From positions 124,001 through 188,000 of the forward strand of contig JARKQY010000043.1 of the NCBI GenBank assembly GCA_029974635.1: a stretch of 64,000 bases of DNA, in the 5' to 3' direction. This document shows, one piece after another, positions 47,855 through 56,753 of the stretch. The DNA is from Bacillota bacterium (GTDB lineage Bacteria > Bacillota > UBA4882 > UBA8346). Every line of letters begins with the position of its first letter. Position 1 is the first letter of the stretch. The notes beneath the pieces were generated by a model, which saw only the letters and a list, made by a program, of their open reading frames with translations, was not told the DNA's origin and did no database searches. Position numbers and translations under genes: made by a program.

Positions 47855-48544
47855 TTATTCTTGACGAAAAGAATTCGTTTCGATGGATTCGTATAATTCC
47901 CACATCGGTCTCATAACATTTTGTTTCATTAACATCATCGTTTTAGCAGCCTCCCTGCTCTCGAACGCCGCAATTAATTCAGCATGCTCCGTAACCGAAA
48001 TCTGTTCCGTTGTTCTGACATGCTTCAGAAAAAGGTATTTGAATCTGCGGATATGCTTTTGCATGGTGGAAGTAAATGAGGAGATATAGGAGTTATCAGC
48101 AACTTCAACAATCAGATTATGAAATTCTTCGTCAAGTTCCATCGCTTTATAAGGCTGTCCTCGATCTAGCAATAAAGAAAATTCGGTATTGATCCTTTTC
48201 AGATTTTCAATCTGTTCATTGGAAATCATCGGAGTTGCCAACTCCGCCGCCAGGGATTGTAAAGCTGCAAATGGGGGATAAATCTTCAAAATATCATCCT
48301 TTTCTATTTTCGTAACCCGTGTCTCCTTGCCGTGATATATTTCTACAAATCCCTGTATTTCAAGAATCTGTAGCGCTTCGCGAATCGGAGTCCTGCTGAC
48401 ACCAAGCGCGTCGGAAAGTTCGGTATCCACCAATTTCTCTCCCGGGATAAGAGTCCCATCAATGATCCAGCGCTGCAATTGACTTAATGCCCTCTCTTTG
48501 GCGCTGATCTTGATGAAAGCGGAAAAATCCTTTGGAATCGGCAT
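47855..48544 (-). CDS. GntR family regulator with FCD domain
   Basis: 229-residue regulator. N-terminal winged helix (about 12-70: LIPGEKLVDTELSDALGVSRTPIREALQILEIQGF) and a C-terminal all-helical FCD ligand domain (about 80-215) with ELDEEFHNLIVEVADN and the histidines HAELIAAF typical of a metal/ligand site. FCD members respond to small organic acids. The gene lies 24 bases before ilvD, so probably controls it and itself. I chose the ATG at 48544, where family members start; a longer frame adds 15 residues. Confidence 0.88.
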   Translation of the reverse strand: MPIPKDFSAFIKISAKERALSQLQRWIIDGTLIPGEKLVDTELSDALGVSRTPIREALQILEIQGFVEIYHGKETRVTKIEKDDILKIYPPFAALQSLAAELATPMISNEQIENLKRINTEFSLLLDRGQPYKAMELDEEFHNLIVEVADNSYISSFTSTMQKHIRRFKYLFLKHVRTTEQISVTEHAELIAAFESREAAKTMMLMKQNVMRPMWELYESIETNSFRQE

Positions 48545-48577
48545 GATGATCACCATCCACAATATATGTATACAATA

Positions 48578-48597
48578 TATCATATTCATATATGATA
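48578..48597. promoter_or_regulatory. Candidate GntR operator
   Basis: TATCATAT (48578-48585), four bases, ATATGATA (48590-48597): perfect 8-bp arms, 33 bases before the gntR start. Next to it TGTATACA (48567-48574) is also palindromic. Either may be the autoregulatory site. Confidence 0.5.
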
Positions 48598-48627
48598 TTC
48601 AATTAAGAATTTCTTTTCGGAGAGATG

Positions 48628-48653
48628 AAAAAGCGCCTTCCCAAAGAAGGCGC
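48628..48653 (-). terminator. Terminator after the M48 gene / long operon
   Basis: GCGCCTTC (48633-48640) and GAAGGCGC (48646-48653), perfect 8-bp stem with loop CCAAA. On the minus strand TTTTTC follows. It is the only terminator seen past 53427-56753 downstream genes. Confidence 0.85.
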
Positions 48654-48753
48654 AGAATAGTTGGACTCAGATATTTATATCAACAATTTTTATAATACAG
48701 CCCCAAAAACGGCACCGCAAGATGCTCCAGTACTCCTGACACCTTCACACTTC

Positions 48754-49869
48754 TTAATGGAGCCGCAGGCGAATTAATCTATCTATCCTGGCTTTCAAAT
48801 CCGGATGCCCGATGAACCATTTCATGATCCACCCAAACCTTCGGGAACTACCGCCAAAGACTCTGTCTAGCGCATCAGCCATCAATTGGCCACCTCCCAA
48901 GAGTTTTGCGGCCATCCCATCGGCTTGAAACTCCTGAAACCTTGAAATGCCCTTATATATGCCAAATGCCAATATGGCATATATTGTATAAACAAACCAG
49001 CTCAACTCAAAATAACCCTCCACCAGCATCGAGCCAAAACCAATAAAAAATAGGATAACCGCTACCCGGATTATCAAATGCCGCTGTTTCAAATGAGCGC
49101 ACTCATGGCCCAATATCATTTTTAGATCAGCGGGACTTGCGGTTTCGGCCAATAAGCGGGTTAAAAAAATGCTTTGCATAAATATGCCGGTAGTAAAGGC
49201 ATTTTTTATGCCATCCAAATGCCAAATCCGGACCACTCTTACTTTTATCTTAAAACGCCCCGCGACCTCGTCCACTAGTGCCAGCAATTCCGGACTCGCT
49301 TCGCTCATCTTCAGTTTCCGGATTTGTAACACGCCAAGTTGCAGAATGAGAAAAATAGCCAGCACTCCCAATTCAATCAGTGTAAGTTGGTACCAGGTCG
49401 GATTACGGACAATCATGGGCAGATAAAAGTAGTCAAACCGTAAAAAGAGAATAAGATTAACGATAAACAGCCAGATATATCCATGTTGAGCCAGGTACGA
49501 GCCAAAGCCCTTGATGATGACTCCGGACCGCTTCGCCACTAGGAATGATTGATACAGGAAAAACAACATAAAACCGGCCAATGAAATCAGGTTAAGCAAA
49601 TCGCCGATTAGGAAAGCAGCCGCCAGTTCCATTCCGAGTTGCAGCCAAACCCAAAGCGGGTATTGTAATTCCAAAATCACCAAACCAATCAATAGTAAAA
49701 TATTGCAGTATCTAAAAATAATCTGATACTTCCACGGCTTACTCGAATTTGAAATCAACCGGGGAAATATCAACAATACCAAAGAAGCCAATCCCAAATA
49801 GATCAGCTTTAGCAGCAGATAACCCCAGAAACTATTCAACCCCGATAATATCAGCAGCTTTAGAATCAT
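48754..49869 (-). CDS. M48-type membrane metalloprotease
   Basis: 371 residues: four to five N-terminal helices, a cytoplasmic catalytic part with the zinc motif HECAH (about residue 260) and the third ligand region FQEFQAD near 318, plus two more helices. This is the Ste24/HtpX-like M48 family that cleaves membrane or misfolded proteins. The order GHECAHLKQRH then EFQAD is intact, so it should be active. It begins 12 bases after the SDR gene at 49882 and is the last gene of the long operon. GAGG lies ten bases upstream. Confidence 0.87.
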   Translation of the reverse strand: MILKLLILSGLNSFWGYLLLKLIYLGLASLVLLIFPRLISNSSKPWKYQIIFRYCNILLLIGLVILELQYPLWVWLQLGMELAAAFLIGDLLNLISLAGFMLFFLYQSFLVAKRSGVIIKGFGSYLAQHGYIWLFIVNLILFLRFDYFYLPMIVRNPTWYQLTLIELGVLAIFLILQLGVLQIRKLKMSEASPELLALVDEVAGRFKIKVRVVRIWHLDGIKNAFTTGIFMQSIFLTRLLAETASPADLKMILGHECAHLKQRHLIIRVAVILFFIGFGSMLVEGYFELSWFVYTIYAILAFGIYKGISRFQEFQADGMAAKLLGGGQLMADALDRVFGGSSRRFGWIMKWFIGHPDLKARIDRLIRLRLH

Positions 49870-49881
49870 ATCAGCTTTTCC

Positions 49882-50622
49882 TCACCAAGGCATTTCGCGT
49901 CCGCGCCAGTCTCTTAAAACCAGACGGTTTTCGTCAATACGCCGGTTATTGGTATCTGCGGCGCGCTCCCGCAAGAAATAAGCCAGCGCTAATGCAGCCG
50001 CATCCCGGGGCTCCAGGTCCGCCTCCGTATTTTTAGTTCCTCCCATATAGGAGCGCAGCCAGCCGGGATGATATAAACGAAAGGTATAACCTTGCGGCCG
50101 TAATCGGTTAAATAAAATCTTGACCTCCATGTTTAAGGCGGCTTTGGACATGCAATACCCGTACCAGGATTGGCGGTCGCAAGCATTAATGCTCCCCGCT
50201 TCTGAAGAAATAAAGCATAAACGCTTTACAGGGCTTGATTCCAACAACGGCAAAAATGCTTCAACCGTACGTAGCGGTCCCAGAGCGTTAATATTGTATA
50301 GCCGGCACATTTCGGTATAATCCTGAGATTCACGGATATCCCGATACATTGCAGGTGATGTAACCCCGGCATTATTAATAAGCAAATCAAGGTGATCGGT
50401 CAACCCGGAGACCATTTGAGCGGAATGCCGCATCGACTCATCGGAACCCACATCCAACGGAATCATTTCGATGGACGGATATTTTGCGGAAAGCTCCGCT
50501 AGTTCAGGCCATTCGGGCATGTACTGCCCGGCAAATACCTTCCAGCCCTTTGAAATCAAGCCCGCTGTCAGTGCCAAACCCAATCCCCGATCAGCCCCGG
50601 TGATCAATGCAACATTCTTCAA
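49882..50622 (-). CDS. Short-chain dehydrogenase/reductase 1
   Basis: 246-residue SDR. Cofactor loop TGADRGLG at 8-15, NNAG near 83, catalytic Ser in ISSEAGS and YGYCMSK Tyr/Lys near 150. The phrase FAGQYMPEWPELAEL at 28-42 is shared with SDR 2 and rare elsewhere. The C-terminus RDWRGREMPW is also shared in form with the other two. I chose a TTG at 50622, seven bases after GGGAGG, giving the same start as SDR 2; the frame extends eight codons upstream. One of three related SDRs in the operon; substrate unknown. Confidence 0.88.
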   Translation of the reverse strand: MKNVALITGADRGLGLALTAGLISKGWKVFAGQYMPEWPELAELSAKYPSIEMIPLDVGSDESMRHSAQMVSGLTDHLDLLINNAGVTSPAMYRDIRESQDYTEMCRLYNINALGPLRTVEAFLPLLESSPVKRLCFISSEAGSINACDRQSWYGYCMSKAALNMEVKILFNRLRPQGYTFRLYHPGWLRSYMGGTKNTEADLEPRDAAALALAYFLRERAADTNNRRIDENRLVLRDWRGREMPW

Positions 50623-50689
50623 AGGAAGACCTCCCAACCCGGACAAGCCGGAACCAAATGAATGTCAAGAAATCAGAAATCAGCTTCCA

Positions 50690-51400
50690 TTAAAAGGGCC
50701 ATTCACGCCCCAGATTGTCAATCAACACCAAACGGTCCTCATCCTCCCGATCTCCGGTAAAGAACGATATGGCCGCGGCGGCTGATTCTTCCGGTTCCAT
50801 ATCCCCCACGGTACTTTTGTCCCCATGCATAAAACTCCGCAGCCAGCCAGGGTGATACAACCGGAAAGTATACCCCTCCGGGCGCAAATGATTGAACATA
50901 ATCTTTACAGCCATATTCAGGGCTGTCTTGGACATGCAATAGCCAAACATTTCGTCGCGGTGGGCCATTGCAACGCTACCCGCTTCAGAGGAAACGAAGC
51001 ACAATCGTTTCAGCCCGCCGATGGTCAATGGCAAAAAAGCCTCTACCAACCGGATGGATCCCAGGGCATTAACCTCGTAAATCCGGCCCATCTTATCATA
51101 ATCCAACCCTGCTCCGAATTCGCCCTCATCCGCGACAATACCCGCATTGCTGATTAATAAATCGACATGGTCCGCTTCATTGGCAACGGCTTGAACGGCT
51201 GACTTTACAGAGCCCGTAGAGGCCATATCCATGGAAACCACGAAGAGTTTTCCGGCGAATTCTTTAGCCAATTCGGCCAGTTGAGGCCAATCCGGCATAT
51301 ACTGGCCGGCAAAAACATGCCACCCTTCAACCAGCAGGCCTTTGCACAATTCATAACCCAATCCCCGGTCAGCTCCGGTAACTACCGCAACTCGATCCAT
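50690..51400 (-). CDS. Short-chain dehydrogenase/reductase 2
   Basis: 236 residues. TGADRGLG (9-16), SNAG (an S in place of the first N), catalytic SSEAGS and FGYCMSK. FAGQYMPDWPQLAEL and the C-terminal LGREWPF link it to SDR 1, the closest paralogue. The 15-base spacing to the ThuA gene and 67 to SDR 1 indicate a common transcript. A dehydrogenase whose substrate is not known; the neighbouring ThuA suggests a sugar or polyol. Confidence 0.9.
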   Translation of the reverse strand: MDRVAVVTGADRGLGYELCKGLLVEGWHVFAGQYMPDWPQLAELAKEFAGKLFVVSMDMASTGSVKSAVQAVANEADHVDLLISNAGIVADEGEFGAGLDYDKMGRIYEVNALGSIRLVEAFLPLTIGGLKRLCFVSSEAGSVAMAHRDEMFGYCMSKTALNMAVKIMFNHLRPEGYTFRLYHPGWLRSFMHGDKSTVGDMEPEESAAAAISFFTGDREDEDRLVLIDNLGREWPF

Positions 51401-51415
51401 AGTTACCCTTCCTTG

Positions 51416-52045
51416 TCAAATTAATTTTCCGCCCCAGCGCAAAGCATTGATTAAAAGCTTTTGATAGGTTGGATGTCTCCAGACTTCAACATTATGCCCC
51501 GGTGTAAGTACACATACCCTTCCATTCCCCTGGATGCGGGTCCATCCACCGGGCATTTCACAGTGTTCCGAACGGGTGATTAGAAAAAGTTCCGCCCCCT
51601 GAGGGTCAAACTCCATGAAGTAGTGTTCATCCGTTATCGTAAATGGGGAACAACCTGCCGCTATTGGATGTTCCTCTTTGGGAATTACGGCGACCGGGCA
51701 TTGTTCCGGGTGTGTCGTAAAAGCGCCTCCCATCAGACTACGAAGAACCGGGTTTTCCAAGTAACAAGTGCCGGAATGAATCGCCACCAAGCCGCCGCCT
51801 GTTTCAACAAAATGAACAAAGGCCTGTTGTACTTCTGCAGTAACCCAAGGTTCAACATCAATCTCCGAAATATTATCCGATTTAGCAAAAATTATTAACT
51901 GATATTGCTTCATTTTTTCCGCTGACCAATGGATGGCATTTTCCTGGAAGTCAAATTCAAAACCGCACTCTCCCAAAGACTCCAGCCCTAACCTGACTGT
52001 TTGGGCAGGATGCCAGCGATCATTGCATATTACCAATACCCGCAC
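51416..52045 (-). CDS. ThuA-like domain protein
   Basis: 209 residues of the ThuA/glutamine amidotransferase-like fold (trehalose utilisation family). Seen: VLVICNDRWHPAQTV start, the mid GGGLVAIHSG strand, FTTHPEQCPV, EHPIAAG and the final GHNVEVWRHPTYQKLLINALRWGG. The family's role is sugar or sugar-analogue metabolism, incompletely known. The GTG at 52045 follows GGAGGG by six bases and begins with the conserved strand; the frame extends upstream into SDR 3. Located between SDR 3 and SDR 2. Confidence 0.88.
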   Translation of the reverse strand: MRVLVICNDRWHPAQTVRLGLESLGECGFEFDFQENAIHWSAEKMKQYQLIIFAKSDNISEIDVEPWVTAEVQQAFVHFVETGGGLVAIHSGTCYLENPVLRSLMGGAFTTHPEQCPVAVIPKEEHPIAAGCSPFTITDEHYFMEFDPQGAELFLITRSEHCEMPGGWTRIQGNGRVCVLTPGHNVEVWRHPTYQKLLINALRWGGKLI

Positions 52046-52100
52046 CCGAATCCCTCCTTCAAACCCTTTATTATTCATTTTTGGATGGCAACCGAAAGAA

Positions 52101-52802
52101 TTACCACGGTAATTCCTTCCCTTGGTAATCAAAGAAGATGCCGTCATCGGGCTTCCAGTCTCTAAGGATCAGTTTAATAATTCCGTCCGCTGATTCCTGC
52201 GGGCTGATATCCGCATTGGGGCCCCCCATATCGGTTCTGACCCAGCCGGGGTGAAGGGCTAAAATCTTGAACCCCTTGGGTTTCAAATAATTTTGCAGAA
52301 TTTTCGATTGCATATTTAAAGCCGCTTTGGACATGGTATAGTCATACTCTCCCCGGCGCGTGCAATCGCCAATGCTTCCCGCCTCTGATGAAATGTTGAC
52401 AATGGTTTTTGGGGCACCCTGAAGTAAAAGCGGCAAAAAGTACTTTGTTACCCGTAACGGCCCAATCGTGTTAATCGCAAATGTTTTAGGGATGTCATCC
52501 AAAACAACATCCTCCAGTAGATTCATCGTAGTATCCAAATGGACCGCCGCGTTGTTTATCAAGATATCCAGTCCACCGGCAGCTTTGGAAACCAAATCCA
52601 CCGCGCTGAGAACCGATGAATCACTGGTTACATCCAGGGGGATTATCTGCAAACCGGGAAATGACGCCGTCAAACCTTTTAAGTGTTCTTCCACCCGGTA
52701 ACAGCCCGCAAAAACAGTAAACCCCAACTCTAAAAGCTTTTTTGTCAAACAAAGCCCGACTCCTCTTCCGGCGCCAGTGATCAATACACTCTGTGCCAAC
52801 AT
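52101..52802 (-). CDS. Short-chain dehydrogenase/reductase 3
   Basis: 233 residues. TGAGRGVG near 9, NNAA near 84 (the last residue of NNAG replaced), SSEAGS and DYTMSK with Tyr/Lys. It has FAGCYRVEEHL rather than FAGQYMP, and a DYQGKELPW C-terminus related to the other two. The most diverged of the three. Starts at the second ATG (52802), six bases from GGAG. Confidence 0.88.
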   Translation of the reverse strand: MLAQSVLITGAGRGVGLCLTKKLLELGFTVFAGCYRVEEHLKGLTASFPGLQIIPLDVTSDSSVLSAVDLVSKAAGGLDILINNAAVHLDTTMNLLEDVVLDDIPKTFAINTIGPLRVTKYFLPLLLQGAPKTIVNISSEAGSIGDCTRRGEYDYTMSKAALNMQSKILQNYLKPKGFKILALHPGWVRTDMGGPNADISPQESADGIIKLILRDWKPDDGIFFDYQGKELPW

Positions 52803-52819
52803 TATCATCTCCTAATTCA

Positions 52820-53425
52820 TTATATGAGCAAACCAAGGAGCTTAAGTTCATTTCGTAATTGCACCGCCGAACTCATTACAATGCCGGTAATGCCTAACTT
52901 GACCGCCGCATTGACATTATCGGGCTGATCGTCGATAAATACCGTTTGCTCCGGCCTCAGCTCCAAGTAATCCAATACTCGCGCAAAGGCTTCCGGTTCC
53001 GGTTTCCGCACCCCGATTTCGTGGGAAAAAAAGAATTTATCAAAACAACCAAGTACTCCGGCGTAATCCGGGCCGAACTTCAGCAGGTGAATGGGATTGG
53101 TATTCGACAATCCAGCCAGCCGGTAATGTTTTTTCAGATCAAGAATGACGGCTTCCATATCTGGAACCAAATCAACCAGCATCCGGTTCCAACCGTCATC
53201 AAACTCACCATCTGTAAATTGATACCCGATCCGGTTACATACAAGTTTCCGAAAAATCGCCGGGGATATTTCCCCGCGTTCCATCCGCCGCTCATCCTCC
53301 AATGAAAACTTTTGCCGGATTATACTTGCCGGTATCCCGGAAACTTTAGCCCAGTATTCAAAGACCTGGCCCGGTGCAATGCGAATAATGACATTTCCCA
53401 AATCAAAAATAATCGCTTGGTGCAT
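52820..53425 (-). CDS. HAD-superfamily hydrolase (YihX-like)
   Basis: 201 residues of the HAD phosphatase group with a helical cap. Nucleophile region FDLGNVI replaces the usual second Asp by Gly-Asn (DLGNV), as in the YihX/epoxide hydrolase N-terminal type, where the acid is one position off; motif II SNTNP, motif III KPEPEAF with FIDDQPDNV. Probably a sugar-phosphate phosphatase. The ATG at 53425 lies one base after the end of the PHP-UvrD gene and ten past GGAG. The frame extends 37 codons back into that gene. Confidence 0.88.
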   Translation of the reverse strand: MHQAIIFDLGNVIIRIAPGQVFEYWAKVSGIPASIIRQKFSLEDERRMERGEISPAIFRKLVCNRIGYQFTDGEFDDGWNRMLVDLVPDMEAVILDLKKHYRLAGLSNTNPIHLLKFGPDYAGVLGCFDKFFFSHEIGVRKPEPEAFARVLDYLELRPEQTVFIDDQPDNVNAAVKLGITGIVMSSAVQLRNELKLLGLLI

Positions 53426-53426
53426 T

Positions 53427-56400
53427 TTAAAATAACTCCAGTTGTTTTTGGCGGTCACGCAGTTTAACCCATTCGGTTTTTTCCAGGAATTCGGCCGGAA
53501 TTCGCTGCAAAAAGCGGGATACTGCCACTGGTTCATTCCGGCCGTTTTGCAAACGGTATTGGGAATTTATCAAATACAATCTATGCTTCGCCCGGGTAAC
53601 TCCCACATAAAAAAGGCGTTGTTCTTCGTCAATGGTATCCTGATCCGGTTCTTTACCGAAAGGCAGGAGGCCTTCCTCCACCCCGGCCAGGAATACCACT
53701 GGAAATTCAAGCCCTTTCGCGGCATGAAGCGTGGAAAGGGTAATCGTCTCGGTTCCGGTTGTTTTGTCGCCCCTCCGGAATATATCCGCTTCCTGCGCCA
53801 GAGGTAGGAACTTTATCAAATCCTCCAAATTGCGATAATTCTCGCTGATGCGCTTTAAATGCTCCAACTCTTCATTCTCAGCCAGATCCATCCGCAGCAT
53901 CCAATCTTGAACAATCTCCGGAGAAGGACGGTTCATCTGAACCCGGTAATAATCAACCACCCCATAAAACTGGTGCAGTTTTATGGTGATTTCAGGATAA
54001 TTACTATTTATTTCGAGATCTCCGGTTTTTTCTAAGAGGAGCTGCTTGTTCCGGCGTAACAAAGTTATGATTTCATTCAGCTCCGCTCCGTTAAAACCCC
54101 AGCGCGGAAAGCTTATAGCGGACCGTAGGGCAAAAAGGTCATCTACATTGCACAAATAACGGAAAAATCCCAAGAATTCTTTAACGGCTGCATTCTCAAA
54201 GGTTGTAATCTGCCCGACCACCCGGTAAGGTAAACCTTCAATGGCCAGCGCCTCCTCCAGAGCCTGAACCTGCCGGTTGGTCCGGTAAAGGATGGCAAAG
54301 TCACTGAAACCATAAGTTACGGCATCGTTTTTGCCTCCCCTACGGCTGCCAGCTTTTTGCCGGTGGGCGGAGATCATGGTGGAACCGCCTAATAAATCGA
54401 TGATTTCGCTGGTAATGGATTTGGCTGCCGTCCATTCATTCGGGGTCTGAAGCCACGTAATAAGATCATGGTTTTCCAAAGCGCCGGTAGGAAAAGTTTG
54501 ATGATACCGGGATTTTACAAAAACATTGGCGGTTTTTACCACCACCGGCGCGGAACGATAATTCACGTCCAATTTATATGAACTTGCCTCCGGAAAATCC
54601 CGGTCTAAATGCTCGAAAAAAGCAGCACTGGCGCCCCGAAAACCGTATATTGCCTGATTGGGATCGCCAATCACAGTTAGACTACTGTTTCCGTCAGCCC
54701 ATAACCGAATCAGTTGATACTGAATGGAATTAATATCTTGAAACTCATCCACGAATAGATGTCGAAACCGGTTTTTCAAAGGGGTAAGCCAAGCCGGGTT
54801 TTCTCGCCATAATTCAACGGCCTTGATAATTACATCATCAAAATCCATGCGGTCATAAATAGCCAGATTTTCCTGGTATGCTTGATAAAGCTCCCTGACC
54901 GCCGCGGGCAGGTTAAAATCTTCCTCCCAGAGATATTTATTTTTCATAAGGGAAATAATCAGAGACGCTTCCTTGGCGGTCATGGGAATCCGGTTTTGGC
55001 GGAGAACCTCCTCAACCAAGGATTTGGATTCCGCCGCATCCAGTAGTTTCCCATCGAAGGGCGTAGGATTCTGATGTAAGATCTCCCAGGCGATGCTGTG
55101 GAAGGTTCCGAGATTTAGTCGCTGTACTCTTTTCTCACCGGCCAAAATACTGCTCAACCGGTTCTTAAGTTCGGCGGCAGCCCGATTAGTAAAGGTTACT
55201 CCGGTGATTTCCCCGGGATCAACCCCTTGATTCCGAATCAAATAAGCGATCCTTTCGGTCAAAGTCCTGGTCTTACCGGAACCGGGACCGGCAATAATAC
55301 TGGCGTAACGGTAATCGGCGCTAATAACCGCCAATTGCTCACTGCTTAATCCGGCTGCAACGCCGGCCAAAGTATTGGGCGCGGCAAATTCAGTCCCGGC
55401 AACGAATTTTTTAGCTTCGCCAACGATTTCCGAAACCGCTTGCCGTAATATGGTTTCCTTTTTTGGGCGTACCGTTTCACTTTCGAAAAGAGCGGCCTGC
55501 CCCTTTAAAGCCTGGCGATCCGACTCGCTAAACAATGAAATTACGCCGTATTCACCGTCATACCCGGGCTTAATCATGACTTCACCAGCCCGTAATCTTC
55601 TTATTCCTTCTGCAATTAACGGCCCAGCTTCACTCGCAATGGCATCAATCTCAACTTCCCGTAAAATATGCAACTCAGGGCCGAATTTATGCAATAACTC
55701 ATTATAAATTTGATCAACTTTCCGGGTTCCGGAACCTTGATTCAATCCAGAGCCAATGATTTCACACAACGGCACCAAGCTTTGATATGGAATAGCTCTC
55801 GGCGGTTCGGTTCCTTCCGGCCGGTCGGCCAGGTCAATCAGCCGGTGAAGCACTCCCACGGTCACCTTGCGTCCGCAAACCGGGCACAGACACCCCCGGT
55901 TTTTAGTTTCTTCCGGTGTCAAAGATACTTCGCAGCCACGATGACCATCATAATGATATTTCCCCTCTTCGGGGAAGAATTCAATGGTTCCCTGAAACCC
56001 ATGGGACTCTTTGTTGCGAAGCGCTTCCTGCATAGCTGAATATGTAAATTCGGAGTTGAAAATGTTGGCTTCCCTGGCCAAGTTTTTGGGGTTGTGGGCA
56101 TCGGAATTGGAAACCAGTGTAAAGCGGTCTAGGGCGGACCAGCGCCAATTCATCCCCGGATCCGACGAGAGGCCGGTTTCCAAGGCATAAATATGCGGCG
56201 TTAAATCTTCAAAACACTCCTCGATGGATTCAAACCCGGAATTGGAACCGAATACCGAAAAATGAGGCGTCCAGATATGGGCCGGTATATAAATAACCTC
56301 AGGGCAAACATTTAATACCATTTCAAATAAGTTATAACTATCCAATCCCAGGATTGGCCGTCCATCCGAGCGGATATTCATGCCCAGTTCTTCCAAACGT

Positions 56401-56753
56401 CCGCTAATTTTGTCCGCAGCCTCCAACGAAGGCAGAACTATCAAATGGTGAACCTTTCGTACCCGGCCGTTTTTCTTATAAATCGTACTCAATTCCCCGC
56501 TAACTACAAAACGCGGTTCCGGTTGCCCAGGTATCTCCGGGGCCGGGGGCTCTTTTAAACGGTAAAATCCTGGTTCACCAGGAATTAACTCCTCTCGCAA
56601 CCGGTTACGCCAACCAGGGTGCGTAAAATCCCCGGTGCCAATCAAGGATAATCCTTTTAACCCCGCCCAACGATAAAGGTTGTAAGGATCGCATTCCTTA
56701 CTGGTAGCGACCGAATAACGCGAGTGAATATGTAAATCTGCAATCCAAGACAA
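53427..56753 (-). CDS. PHP phosphoesterase-UvrD/Rep helicase fusion
   Basis: A 1108-residue two-part protein. Residues 1 to about 400 form a TIGR00375-like PHP domain: ADLHIHSRYS with metal histidines, GTGDFTHPGW, HIWTPHF and NSDAHNPK, plus a Cys cluster CLCPVCGRKV. Residues about 470-1090 are a complete superfamily I helicase: AGPGSGKTRTLTERIAYLI (Walker A), VTFTNRAAAELK, FVDEFQDINSIQ, VIGDPNQAIYGFRGA, YRSAPVVV, STLHAAKGLEFPVVF and VGVTRAKHRLYL. So a DNA unwinding motor carries a putative phosphoesterase. TTG start at 56753, eight bases from GGAG, gives MSWIADLHIHS; a GTG three codons up touches GGAG. Head of the long operon. Confidence 0.92.
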   Translation of the reverse strand: MSWIADLHIHSRYSVATSKECDPYNLYRWAGLKGLSLIGTGDFTHPGWRNRLREELIPGEPGFYRLKEPPAPEIPGQPEPRFVVSGELSTIYKKNGRVRKVHHLIVLPSLEAADKISGRLEELGMNIRSDGRPILGLDSYNLFEMVLNVCPEVIYIPAHIWTPHFSVFGSNSGFESIEECFEDLTPHIYALETGLSSDPGMNWRWSALDRFTLVSNSDAHNPKNLAREANIFNSEFTYSAMQEALRNKESHGFQGTIEFFPEEGKYHYDGHRGCEVSLTPEETKNRGCLCPVCGRKVTVGVLHRLIDLADRPEGTEPPRAIPYQSLVPLCEIIGSGLNQGSGTRKVDQIYNELLHKFGPELHILREVEIDAIASEAGPLIAEGIRRLRAGEVMIKPGYDGEYGVISLFSESDRQALKGQAALFESETVRPKKETILRQAVSEIVGEAKKFVAGTEFAAPNTLAGVAAGLSSEQLAVISADYRYASIIAGPGSGKTRTLTERIAYLIRNQGVDPGEITGVTFTNRAAAELKNRLSSILAGEKRVQRLNLGTFHSIAWEILHQNPTPFDGKLLDAAESKSLVEEVLRQNRIPMTAKEASLIISLMKNKYLWEEDFNLPAAVRELYQAYQENLAIYDRMDFDDVIIKAVELWRENPAWLTPLKNRFRHLFVDEFQDINSIQYQLIRLWADGNSSLTVIGDPNQAIYGFRGASAAFFEHLDRDFPEASSYKLDVNYRSAPVVVKTANVFVKSRYHQTFPTGALENHDLITWLQTPNEWTAAKSITSEIIDLLGGSTMISAHRQKAGSRRGGKNDAVTYGFSDFAILYRTNRQVQALEEALAIEGLPYRVVGQITTFENAAVKEFLGFFRYLCNVDDLFALRSAISFPRWGFNGAELNEIITLLRRNKQLLLEKTGDLEINSNYPEITIKLHQFYGVVDYYRVQMNRPSPEIVQDWMLRMDLAENEELEHLKRISENYRNLEDLIKFLPLAQEADIFRRGDKTTGTETITLSTLHAAKGLEFPVVFLAGVEEGLLPFGKEPDQDTIDEEQRLFYVGVTRAKHRLYLINSQYRLQNGRNEPVAVSRFLQRIPAEFLEKTEWVKLRDRQKQLELF

